A stretch of DNA of 64,000 nt from Diadema setosum (Eukaryota; Echinodermata; Echinoidea; Diadematoida; Diadematidae), in NCBI GenBank assembly GCA_033980235.1, contig CM067072.1, positions 26,380,192 to 26,444,191 of the forward strand, given 5' to 3'. The position numbers were made by a program, and so were the translations under genes. Below, piece by piece: positions 22,720 to 33,672 of this stretch (within the stretch, counting starts at the first letter, position 1; every line of letters begins with the position of its first letter). Under the pieces are notes generated by a model. That model had not been told where the DNA came from, did not search any database, and was given only the letters and a program-made list of their open reading frames with translations.

Positions 22720-25129
22720 TTGTCAGTCACTCAGTCACATTCACCTTGATATCCATCAACTGTGACTAGAAAATATTATTTTCAAAAAGCAGGATCTGCT
22801 GCGTAAACATACTGGCGGAAGTACACAAAAACCCATTCGGAATAAATGGACAGAGCCTAGTTCGACTGTCCTTGACCCTATTAAACTAACGTTAATGGCC
22901 AAATGGAGTGACAGAATTTACTAAACGTGGAAAGATCATAGCGGCTCCTGATATGCAGCAGGAGTGGTTGAACAAGATAATTCTGATATTAATTCTTGTA
23001 ATCAATAAACATTTGTTGTTTAGTGATTGTCGTCATGACAACTACCACGCCTATTCGTGTACGGCGTTCGAACGGTTTGTTACACGAATGATCTTTCTAT
23101 TGAAATGAATAACAAGTCACTGAGGGCATTATAGGTAATATATGGCGACATATTTGTGGTTTTCCCTCGCTCGAGAATCCAAACATCTTTTATAAACCAT
23201 CGATACGGTTCTTGACTGCACAATCCAGAAATGAATCAACCCAAGGTATATCTGTCCTTCATTTTTGCGCACAGTTGTAGATGTCTATCTACAAGTAGAT
23301 ATCCATCTATAAGTTTGCATTTTGTCAATTATGCGAGGGTAGTGTACTGTGACCCTGCGATTTATATGACCCGGATGAGAGTGATAGCCGATAAACGCAA
23401 CAGCTGGTGTTTGTATATTGGGCGTCAGAATTTTCCTTTTGTGTAACCAGTGTAACTTTTTTTGCAGCTTTAGTTGTTCTGTTTTTCATCAATATCCACA
23501 CTGATATTTTATTTACCTCAAGTCTGCGTATGGCACCAGTAAACTGCAAACTTACTTAAAAAGTATAGGTGTGGTGCATTTCGATTCATTAATCGCATAC
23601 AGGTAATCACGCCATATGCCTACAATTATTTATTTCTTCTGAATCACTATTGCATTTATTTGTAAAATTAGTGAACTCGGAGGGGATGAATAACAATTAT
23701 TATGGAAGGATACATTTTAATTCCATGCAAAGATATCCTTTTCTCCTGTATCTCTCCTTGACGAGTAATAAAAGGAGAGAGAGAGAGTTAGAAACAAATA
23801 TTTGTGACTGGAAGGAGCCAAGTCTGTTGCGCTACAGGTCAAAAAGGCATTTCACACAATCAAAGATCATAACGCCCTCATTTCGAAGGAGGTATGATTA
23901 CTAATGAATTATTTACACATGTAACGAATGCTCTAGTGAATGGAGCTCACTTATCACAAGGACGATGTCTACAGAGAAATATTTCAATTCAAGACAAAAA
24001 CCACTGATATCCCATCTTGACCTGATTAATCACATTCATGTCCTGAACGGAATGACAGCACAAGACTGATGTCTCCTCTTCTTTGTTGAAAGTGCACCAG
24101 AAAAGGACATTATACATTTTGGAAAATAGGGTCACGTCCGCGCAGTCAATTGGGACGCGTCTTCCTACTTATGTACTGTTCATGTTACTCTCTTCACTTG
24201 CATTACAATGTTTCAGAAATCACGAAAAGCCATCATCGTTATACTTGTGGAATGAACTTTATTGCAGAGAAGTGGAATTTCAACTCTTCAGATTTCATTC
24301 ATATTTTTTTTCTTTTCCATTGTACAAAAGAGTGAAACAGAACATAAAGCATGCGTAAGACAATCACACTGTTAATTGATTTCAATAAAAAGATGATAAC
24401 CAAATGTGAGTAGCAGAGTATACAATATGGTATAAAGTATACAATAACTAAGAAAACCCATGGATGATGTGAAGGATAAGTAGAAAAACTCTGGACAATT
24501 ATGCGTGTTTTGAATGATAAGTAGAGTAACTAAGAACCTCTTTTCATGCTTTGAAGGATGGGTTTACAATGGTCCACTGAAAAGCAAGGCTGGAATTACA
24601 TGTTTCACTCAAAAACAATATAAATAAGTATACATCATCAGAAAATACGGATTCAGGCAAAAATAAGAATGTTCAACTTCCAGGCTCTATTTGATGAACT
24701 TGCCAAAGTCTCAATTATGCAATATATCATGCACACAATTTCCATAAAGCTGCAGGATCCCGAGTAAGAGTGAAGTTAATTTTGGTGTGCATCATTCACG
24801 ACGACCTTACAGGTCTGTAATGTTCCATTGCATTTGGACTTCTTGACTTAGATACTATATACTATTGAACACCCCTAGGTGACGATTTATAACCAAAAGC
24901 AATGACCTATGACCTTTTTATTTTACCTACTATCCCTGTTCTGTTTATGCAAAACTATTGTCAAATTGTTTTTAACCTGTCTAGCAAATTTCATCACTAC
25001 AAATAAATAACTGGAAATTACAATTTTTACACCCCCCAAAATGTTCAATTTCATATCTGATCACAAAGTTAAGAGTGAAATAACAGGGGGAAAATAGTCA
25101 TCTAAGGGTGCACTCTAACATGTGATATT
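22720..25129. other. No gene seen
   Basis: AT-rich intergenic or intronic sequence. Several open frames of 60-90 codons exist on both strands but none combines splice signals with protein-like composition. No repeat of the families named here is recognised before 25130. Confidence 0.45.
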
Positions 25130-25498
25130 TGTGGCCCTGCATCACAAAACCAACAAAAAGTCGACAGACATGGATTTTTAGGCAAGGGCAGATTCTGAAA
25201 GAGCAGACTCTTCGTTTTATAGTGATGTATAACTCAATTCAAATGGACTCTTCCAATCTTTTTAAATATTGAAAAGAAAAAAATTCAATCATGGCGGTCA
25301 TGGCGGTCGGACGTCATTTACACAGGCTGGAAAGTAAAATGTTGGATTTGTAGACTAAAATCATATGGAATAGCCAGGAACTCAATTCAACAGTCTGGGC
25401 CACCCGGCACATCTCGTCAGTTACCATTTCGGACAAGTACATTCCTCTAGAAAGTGACATTTTTGGATTTTTCTCACTCGTTCTGACTGCTCGGCAAG

Positions 25499-26301
25499 AT
25501 GGTCAACACCAGAGCAAAACCACCTACGGTACCTGACAAAAAACAGGCCGGGACCGCTGGGGAGATAGACAGTGACTCGAGCACCTCTCCATCAGATCAC
25601 AAGCCCGTGAGCAACCAGCCAGAACCCAACACAAAGATGGATATTGATACCATTGTGGAAGCCATTATCAGGGCATTCACGGACAAAGGACTGGTTGAAA
25701 AACGCCTCGCCCCTGCCCTAGGACCGGTGTTAGCGCCAGCGCTTCACGACTGTTTCATTTTGGAATTGGAGAAAAGGGATGCCCAAATCAAACAACTGGA
25801 AAACAAATTGTCTGACGCCGAAGCTCGTGTAGAAGAACTGGAACAATATTCCAGGCGAAACTGCTTGGTCATCCACGGGATTAAAGAAAACCCGCAGGAG
25901 AACACAGACACCTTACTCTGTCAACTTGCGAAGGACCAATTGGAAGTAGAAATCCAACCACAGGATATCGACAGATCCCACAGGATCGGCGAAAGGGGCA
26001 GACTTGATAGGAAAGGTCATGCTCTTCCTCGTCCCATCATAGCCAAGTTTGCCACCTACGGTCCCAGATCTCGAGTCTTTGCCGCCAGATCGAAGCTGAA
26101 ATCAACCCGCATCTTCATCCACGAGAACCTGACCAGTGACAGACAGAAATTGCTGAGGAGAGTGAGAGCAAAATACCCCCGCCCACAAACAAGGTATGGA
26201 CACAAGACGGCAGAATCAAGATCAAAACTACACACAATCTCTACACTATAGCGACACAAAATGACTGGACGGAACACTGCAAACGAACTCGAGAACGATG
26301 A
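25499..26301 (+). pseudogene. LINE-2 ORF1, coiled-coil nucleic-acid chaperone-like protein
   Basis: ORF1 proteins of LINEs coat the element RNA. From the ATG at 25499 the frame has a Ser/Pro-rich N-terminus (residues 1-50), a coiled coil around residues 84-120 (ELEKRDAQIKQLENKLSDAE, then RVEELEQYSRRN), and an RRM-like region with RRNCLVIHGIKE, DRSHRIG, PIIAKF and FIHENLT, like the ORF1p of L1/CR1-type elements. The continuous frame stops at 26251. The expected continuation (WTQDGRIKIKT, then YTIATQNDW) lies in another frame from about 26194 to TGA at 26299-26301, so there is one frameshift near 26190. Confidence 0.8.
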
Positions 26302-26512
26302 GTTGCCAGGGACGCTCACCAGCCATCATGATGTAAACAAACATGGCCCGTATGTATGTTATTCGAACTTGTGAACTTTTGAACTCGAACGTTCGTCTTT
26401 CCTCTGCCTTATACTCTGCTCGATTGTGTTTCTATTCTTTGCCGTCATTACTCGTGTTACGTAATGTGTGTGCATGTGTATGTGTATGTAGTTTATGTGT
26501 ATGTAGTTTATC

Positions 26513-29500
26513 ATGAAGTGTTACATCTGTCTCAACTCTGTGAGAGCCTTTCAAAAGAAACGTACATGTGTAGTATGTAGATCGCCTTGTCATGAAACTT
26601 GCTGTACATCTAGTATGCATTCCCCCTTACCTTGTAATTCCTGGATTTGTTTCCAATGCACTGCAAACGAGCTACCTTTCAATCAAATCCTCGATGATGA
26701 TGAGTTTCAAAGAACAATCTACACGTTTTTCAATTACTCGAGTCATTTTTTGCTCTTCACGACTTGATTCTTTTGCTTTTGATGTATTTGGCATGAATGA
26801 AGAGGAAGGTTGGTCTGCCGGTAACTTAGAAAATCCCTGTAATTATAATTTCAATGATACTTTTGATAAAATGTTTAATGAATGTGGAGATAAACAGGCA
26901 TTTTCTGTTTTTCATCTTAATTCGCAGAGTTTGTTTGCTAAATTTCACTCCATTTTTGACTTTATTGACAGCTTATGTCACAAATTTACAGTTTATGCCT
27001 TTTCTGAAACATGGTTTAATTCCAATGTACCGTCTATGTATAATATGAAGGGCTACTCCTTTGTACAAAAACCACGTGAACATCGGAGAGGTGGCGGAGT
27101 TTGTTTATACGTTGATGAGAGATTCACTTTTCAAGTGAGAGATGACTTGTCGTTTTCAAACGAATCTGTAGATACAATGTTCGTTGAGATCGAAATGGAA
27201 AACAAGAACATCATAGTAGTTGTAGTTTACAAGGCGCCCAACTCGGATGCACAAGCTTTCAATGGAATGCTGGAGAATTCTGTAGCAAGTGTTGCCAGAC
27301 GCCAGAGAGAACAAGATGTGTTATATTGCAGGTGATTTTAACTTTGATATTCTGAAGCACTCCATTAATTCTTGTACAAATGATTTTCTTAGCATTATGT
27401 ATACACATGGCTTGTTCCCCTTGATAACAAAGCCTACTCGAGTGACATCCTCATCATTTACATGTATTGATAACATATATACAAATGTCTTGGATAAGTC
27501 CATTACTCCTGGTATCATATTTTCAGACATATCTGATCACCTGCCTATTTTTCAAGTCACAACTTTTGATATGACTGATATGAAACTGGACAAGAGCCGT
27601 CAATACTTTGAATGTCAAAGCTTTGCAAGTAACCTGAATTACTCAGATCTTATCCAAGACCTTTGTTCTGTTAGTTGGTCCTGTGTTGATTCTTGTGATG
27701 ATGTAAATATGTCATATAATGTTTTTCTTGAAACTTTGGGTCAAATTTGTAACAAACATGTGTTGAAAGCAGCCCAAAAAGTTAAATGTAAGAAAACAAT
27801 TGCAAGAAAACCTTGGGTAACGAAAGGCATTCTGAAATCCATAAACAGGAAACAGAGATTATTTCGTGCATATATTAACACGCCTTCTAGTAAAAAATAA
27901 GCTGATATATAAGCGGTATAGAAATAAGTTAAATTGTATAATACGTGCTTCAAAGCGATCATATTTCACAAACTTAGTCATGAGAAATAAAACCAACCTT
28001 TGTAAAACTTGGAAGATTGTTAATGAAATTTTGGGGAGATGTAATATATCCAAGCTCCCAAATTCTGTTGAAGTGCTCGGAAAAAAGATTGAAGATGACA
28101 AAGAAATTGCTAATGAGTTCAATAAGTATTTCTCTGATATTGGTGTTTCTGTTGGTAACAATGTTAACACTGGTAAAAAAATGTTTCACAGGTTTTTTGA
28201 ACTCTAAAATTTCTGAATCGGCCTTTTTCATGCCTACTGACGAGTCAGAAATAATTGAGATTACAAAAAGTCGGAAAAGTGCAGCTTCCTGTGGACATGA
28301 TGGATTAAATTCTACATTTATTAAGAGAATTATTCACTTCATTGCTCAACCATTGTGCTATATTTTCAACCTTTCACTTTCCTCAGGCATAGTTCCAAAC
28401 TCCCTTAAGCTAGCCAAAGTTATTCCGGTTTTTAAAAAGAAAGAAAAACATCTCATAGAAAATTACAGACCAATCTCACTCCTTCCTACTCTCTCTAAAA
28501 TCCTCGAGCATATTATGCACAAAAGATTGTACAAGTACCTGTCAGAAAAGAATGTATTAAAGAACAATTTGGATTCCGACCATCTTGCTCTACTGAAACA
28601 GCCCTTTTACATGTCGTGGAGCAAATTACAGCTGCTTTAGAGAGAAAAGAAATTCCTTTGGCCATTTACGTCGACTTGTCCAAAGCATTCGACTCATTAG
28701 ACCATGGTATTCTGCTACACAAATTAGAACACTACGGCATTCGAGGTGTACTCCTTCGCTGGTTCGAAAGCTATCTCAGTGGTCGAAGTCAGTATACTGG
28801 TTTTAAGGGCACCAACTCAGACATTCTACCCATAACGTGTGGGGTACCACAAGGGAGCATATTGGGACCACTTTTGTTTTTGATATACGTGAATGACATC
28901 ATCAATGCGTCCAATGTATTTCGTTTTGTACTGTATGCGGATGACGTAAACATTCTAGCTTCTCATTCTGACAAAACATTATTGAACAATATGACGAACG
29001 ATGAATTGCAAAAAGTCTGTGATTGGTTTAAAGCTAACAGATTACAAATGAATGCAAGTAAAACAAAATATATGATATTTCAGTCCTCTGGAATGAAGCT
29101 GTCACATGATGATATGATGATATACGCAGATTGTAATGTTATTTCCAGAGTTGATTCAATTAATTTTCTTGGGGTTATTATAGATGAAAGATTATCCTGG
29201 AAAAATCACATCAATCACATTCATGGCAAGATCAGCGTATCCATTGGGATGATTTATAAGCTTCGCGTGATATTACCAAGGAAAATCCTATTGATGTTAC
29301 ACAACGCCCTTGTCTTGCCTTATGTAGACTACTGTAACTTGGTTTGGTCTGGAGCCACTGAGCGTGACTTAAATCGTCTGACTGTTCTTCAGAAAAAAGC
29401 TATTCGATTGTGTACAAACTCCCATTATCTTGCTCACACTCCTCCCCTTTTCAAAGACGTAGGCTGTTTATCCCTCAAAGATAGGATCTTTTATAGAACG

Positions 29501-29770
29501 AGTATTTTTATGTTTAAATATGTACATTCGATATTGCCGTGTATTTTTGATGATTATTTTAAAACGCATTCTATGAGTCATAGTTTTAATACACGTTATA
29601 AACAAAACTTTGTTTTGCCATTATGTCGATCTAAGATGAAATATAGGAACTTAGTGCAATATAAAGGTGCAAAAATATGGAATTCATTAGAATATAATCT
29701 TAAGTGCATTATGAGTTTAAATCATTTTAAGTTGAAATTGAAACAATATCTTTTTGAATCTTATGATTAA
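26513..29770 (+). pseudogene. LINE-2 ORF2: PHD finger, endonuclease, reverse transcriptase (five frameshifts)
   Basis: ORF2 carries the enzymes of retrotransposition. From ATG 26513: a PHD-like zinc finger, residues 1-52 (CYIC, CVVC, CHETC, WICFQC). Then the endonuclease: FHLNSQS, AFSETWF, RGGGVCLYV, AGDFNFDIL, SKPTRVT-like KPTRVT, SDISDHLPI. Then the reverse transcriptase: KVIPVFKKKE, NYRPISLLPTLSKILE, YVDLSKAFDSLDHGILL, GVPQGSILGPLLFLIYVND (about 28838-28894), YADD (28933-28944), NRLQMNASKTKYMIF. Then a C-terminal region with LPYVDYCNLVW, ending at 29770. Frames change near 26760, 27320, 27890, 28175 and 28565; the last 384 codons (28616-29770) are intact. Total length, about 1085 codons, is normal for the group. 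Confidence 0.9.
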
Positions 29771-30278
29771 TTAAGTTTATATCAAGGTAATGGAACATTA
29801 TAATATTCATGACGTTCTGTTTTGTGTTGTATTTATATATGTTTTGTTTGTTTTTATGTGTATTTTTGTCTATTATTGAGTATCTAGTGATTATGTAACA
29901 TTTTGTATTTTGTATTTTCATGCCAATCTGTTTTTTAATGTACTTCCGTATCAGGGAATCACAATCTTCAAGCCACTGGCTTTTTCGTGATTTTCCTTGC
30001 CATCTGATTATTGTACAAATATTGGCTGTATTGCTTTTATGAAATTAATAAATTGAATTGAATTGAATTGAAAAAAATTGAAATTGAATTGAATTGAAAG
30101 CACACACTCTGAAAAAGTGTGAACTGAGAAAAGAGGCTCTGAAGTACAGGGTCTATTCAAGTGCTCTATTTTTACCAAGCCGTGCTAGCTGTACGATGAA
30201 TGGGACAAAAAGCAGGATGACAACCGCCGTAGCAAGATCAATGAAAGGATTTTGTAGGTTTTGTGACGCACGGTCACA

Positions 30279-30756
30279 TTTGACTGTCTTTGACCTTGAT
30301 CACAGTCAAAGTGTTAATTCAAAAGTTGTTTGTCGTTTACCTCTCGCATTATTGTGGCTGTGTCAATGGGTAAACCAAAGTGAGGGGGAATCTCTAAGAT
30401 ATCTTCCATTCTTTTAATTAGTACGTGTTCGCTACTCAACGAGCTAGCGACACGATTTACTTAGAATACCGAAAAATCGTGTTATCAAGATCATAATGTA
30501 ACTGAATAGTTCTCGTAAAGATGCTGTATTTTTGATAATGCAGGTGACACACTTGTTCCAAAATCGAACAAAGATGGAAATGCGTTAAAGTGCATGTTCA
30601 CATAGTCTGCTTTGGTTTTATAATCATTTGGCTATTTGTGAGGCCATCCTATCCTGACGCCATTACTGACCACATGTGGCGTTTTTCAGGCTTCAGCGGT
30701 GGCAAAATCTTCCTGTAGCCATTGTGCTCCCTTTGTGTGTCTTACAAGTAAACATT
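30279..30756. other. No gene seen
   Basis: Intergenic sequence between RepA copy A1 and the TTAA element. It contains short direct repeats only. Confidence 0.4.
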
Positions 30757-30760
30757 TTAA

Positions 30761-31385
30761 AGGTGTTATGACATACAAATCCAAGTTGATTTGTGTTGAT
30801 TCATGATACCCTCAACATAATTTTTGTGGTGAAACGAATATCCAGGAGCAATATATATATATTTAAATAATTTTAAATAATTCTATTTTTGTTCAGATTA
30901 CTTGGATACGCCCACAAAAAGAAGAAGAAGAAGAAGAAGAAAAAAAAAACTTCTAAACCAAGATTCTGGTTGTGACCTGATCTGTCAATCATGGCTAAAG
31001 TACTGATATTTAACAGAAGATATTGGAATGCATCTTCCCCTCGACTCAGCATAACTTGCATGTCTCTGTGATATCAATGTGACTAACAAAAGGCATGATG
31101 AGGGAACATACAAGTTAAGCTTGGTCTTGAGGAGGGTGCATTCCGATGTCTTTTGTTAATCATATTAGTACTTTAACAATGCTTGACAGATGAGGTCACA
31201 ACCAGAATCTTGGTTTGAAGGGTTTTGTTTTGTGTGGGCATATCCAAGTAATCTGAAGAAAAATAGAAGTAAAACATGTCTAAAAATATATGGAATGTAT
31301 CTGGATATTCGTTTCCCCGCAAAAGTGATCTTGAGGGTATCATGAATCAACACAAATCAAGATGCCTTTGTATGTAATAAAACCT
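30761..31385. mobile_element. TTAA-flanked MITE with very long terminal inverted repeats
   Basis: The ends AGGTGTTATGACATAC and (inverse) AGGTTTTATTACATAC are flanked by TTAA at 30757-30760 and 31386-31389. The arms are inverted copies for about 240 bp each, e.g. TGATTTGTGTTGATTCATGA and CAGATTACTTGGATACGCCC have clear inverse counterparts at the right. A (GAA)n run sits in the left arm near 30920. TTAA duplication is the hallmark of piggyBac and Kolobok transposases; no transposase is encoded here. Confidence 0.82.
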
Positions 31386-31524
31386 TTAAGATTCACATGT
31401 TCGTGTTGCCGTCATGTGGGTTTTACGTTAGTGTCCTCGAGTGCCCTTCTGTAAACACCTTGCTCGCTTCGACTGCTGATTGGCTTTTCGCTAAGTTCGA
31501 CGGCCACTTTCATGGAAACTTGGT

Positions 31525-31728
31525 TCATACAATAACTATTTGAACGACAGTTTGAGATGTCCTCAAGAAATACCAGCTATTCATACGATCAGAGAAACAT
31601 TTGAACATGTCTCTTCGAATATCGCGTGTCCATCTTGTCTCTGTTTCGGGAATGTGCACATGTACCTCTGGCAGAAGAGCCATTGATTTGTGAAGGATTA
31701 TGCGACAAAAATGTGTTGATTCATTAAA
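31525..31728 (-). CDS. Candidate exon, unknown protein
   Basis: A minus-strand open segment of 67 codons plus TGA following a strong acceptor (CTTATTTCCAG/TTT). The peptide contains LLPEVHVHIPETETRWTRDI and RRDMFKCFSDRMNSWYF. A GTATGA donor lies six bases before the stop, so it could also be an internal exon. Entry phase 0 matches the exit of the short candidate exon at 32003-32061. Composition is protein-like but no family is recognised. Confidence 0.33.
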   Translation of the reverse strand, partial: FNESTHFCRIILHKSMALLPEVHVHIPETETRWTRDIRRDMFKCFSDRMNSWYFLRTSQTVVQIVIV

Positions 31729-32002
31729 CTGGAAATAAGCTGTCAGTGTAAGGTGTGGCATGTTCGGATTCAGATCATAATCGATTATTCAGTCGTGCAA
31801 GGATATCTATATAATGAATTAAGAAAAAAAGCTTGATAATAGCTACTCAATTGTTGGCTTGCTACGTCCAATTGGAAAAAAAGACTATGCGCCGCATTGA
31901 GGCTTGAAGTCATTGCCTTTTGTCTTCTTCTGCTTTTCGAGTATCGTACACAAAACATGGCAGGTATTTTCGTGTTGAAAAGGAACCCCACAGGAGCATT
32001 AC

Positions 32003-32061
32003 TGTCAGCGGTAACTTTAATAAACATAAGTCTCGCAAGTGCACCTGTACATGACTGGCTC
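32003..32061 (-). CDS. Candidate short exon upstream of 31525-31728
   Basis: Minus strand, after a good acceptor (AACTTTTGTCAG/GAG) and ending at ACA/GTAATG. Two leftover bases then 19 codons (SHVQVHLRDLCLLKLPLT), ending in phase 0 as required by the next exon. Too short to be convincing alone; another frame is also open. Confidence 0.2.
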
Positions 32062-33179
32062 CTGACAAAAGTTGCGATGAAGATTTTTTTTTTTCCTTTT
32101 TTAATCCCTTTCTTTTGCCACACGTACATAGTGACGGCTGGCTCAATGTACCGAGAGACCAACGATGTCATGGCTCTTTTTTTTTCTCCAAATATTTACA
32201 TTCAGTCACTGGTTTCCAAGTGATTTGATGTTTGTCTAAAGTCAACTATAAACTCTTTCTGAGGCATGTTCACGTGCACTGTACCGATTTCTGATGAGAA
32301 CTTCAAAGTTGCATCATGGCAGATGAAACTTCATGTATACTCGTAAAGATCAACAGGATCTAATTATGAATTCCGTTCAAATGTTAATGAATAAATGTTT
32401 GTGTGTTCTTTTTTTTTGTATATGGCGTTCTAACAAAAATTCAGAATATTTGGCAGAAAAGTGACACCGATGTAAGTGCAACGTGTAATTCTAAACACGT
32501 CAGTGAACCAGTCTAACAGGTTGATTGCCTTTCCTGTAGCCCCAGTTCGGACTGTTTTTTAACAAAATGCTTTAAGTTAACGTTGACTGAGTTTTTACTT
32601 TAAGGTGAAGACGGGAAACTGTCCTTTTGTATGAACCAAGGTACTCCACCTCAGCAATCTACAATCGTTTGTTATTAGATACATTGGACAGACGAAGATA
32701 CATGTATAAACAATAACTACATGTTATTATACAATTTCTCATGAAATGCTTCCAGAATATGTATTACAATATTCTTAAGAACATAACGAATTATTTTCTG
32801 AGAAAAAGTATGAAGTAATTTATGTTGCGTAAGATTAAAGGGATCATATAGCTTTGGTTGAGACCTAACTTCAGGTTTTTATCATTCTTTTTTTTTGTGA
32901 GAGAGTGAGAAACCTCTTATGAAATATGAAAGAGCATGTAATTCCATAAGGATTTCAACGTTTATTTGACGAAGATTGATTTTGAAATGGCTGAGATATC
33001 CATGATAGAGTGATCCTAATAAAGTGTGGGACCCACATTTTATTACGATCATTTTGTTTTACTTTGTTTTTGGATGTTTCAGCTATTCAAAACCCGATTT
33101 TCATCAAATAAACTTTGAATTCATCTTAAAATGGTATGTTCTGTACTATTTTATAAGTGTTTTATTGGTATCTCGCAAA

Positions 33180-33672
33180 AAAGTTAAAGCCCAATTTTCA
33201 TCTCCACCAATACTATACCATCTCTTTAAAACAGAAGGTGGAAAAAGAACTTTTTCCTTTACAGGAGACCAGCGTTGGAATCAGTTAGCTTATGACTTGA
33301 AAAGTAAGCTCTTTCGGTCCAGTTTCAAATTGAGTACTTTATAATTATATAAATCTGCTAAAGCCTAAGCAACTGCCCAGGAATTTTTTTCTCTCTCCTA
33401 TTTTTTTTCTGTCTATATATTTGATATTGTTAATAATAACAGGTTACCACAGGTATTTGCTCCGTTTCCCCCTTTTTTGTGTACTTTTAAAAATATTTCG
33501 TTGATTTTGTTGTTGCCTGACTCTTGTTCCATTCTTTATTATTATTGTATATTTTATGTGATTTGTATGTATTTCTGATATTTTTATGTTGTTCGCAGAT
33601 TTGCAGAGGAACAGCTTTGCTGAAACAAATTGCAGTAATTAAATAAACCCTGAACTGAACTGAACTGAACAC
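33180..33672 (+). mobile_element. 5'-truncated LINE 3' fragment (LINE-3)
   Basis: An open frame ending at 33344 has the last part of a LINE RT-C domain (FSFTGDQRWNQLAYDLKS, cf. the W-N-x-L block of such elements). It is followed by about 300 bp of UTR and a (CTGAA)n tail at 33648-33672. The 5' limit is uncertain. Confidence 0.6.

Larger units (their letters stand above)
25280..30094 (+). mobile_element. Near full-length non-LTR retrotransposon LINE-2 (CR1-like, two ORFs)
   Basis: A 4.8 kb element inserted in RepA: 5' UTR of about 220 bp, ORF1, spacer of about 210 bp, ORF2 with PHD finger, endonuclease and reverse transcriptase, 3' UTR and a TTGAA/AATTG microsatellite tail at 30050-30094. The target duplication is blurred by the tail; ATTGAAAG-like sequence occurs at both junctions. 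Damage is by small indels, with very few in-frame stops in the correct frames, so the copy is young or its indels are sequencing errors. Confidence 0.9.
25130..30278 (+). mobile_element. RepA copy A1, split by LINE-2
   Basis: The left RepA end (TGTGGCCCTGCATCACAAAA at 25130) runs to about 25278, then LINE-2 intervenes, and RepA resumes at about 30095 (CACACTCTGAAAAAGTGTGAA) and ends GACGCACGGTCACA at 30278. Uninterrupted copies (e.g. 63067-63764) show the joined order directly. The right half has a large internal deletion. Flanking dinucleotides are TT/TT. Confidence 0.82.
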
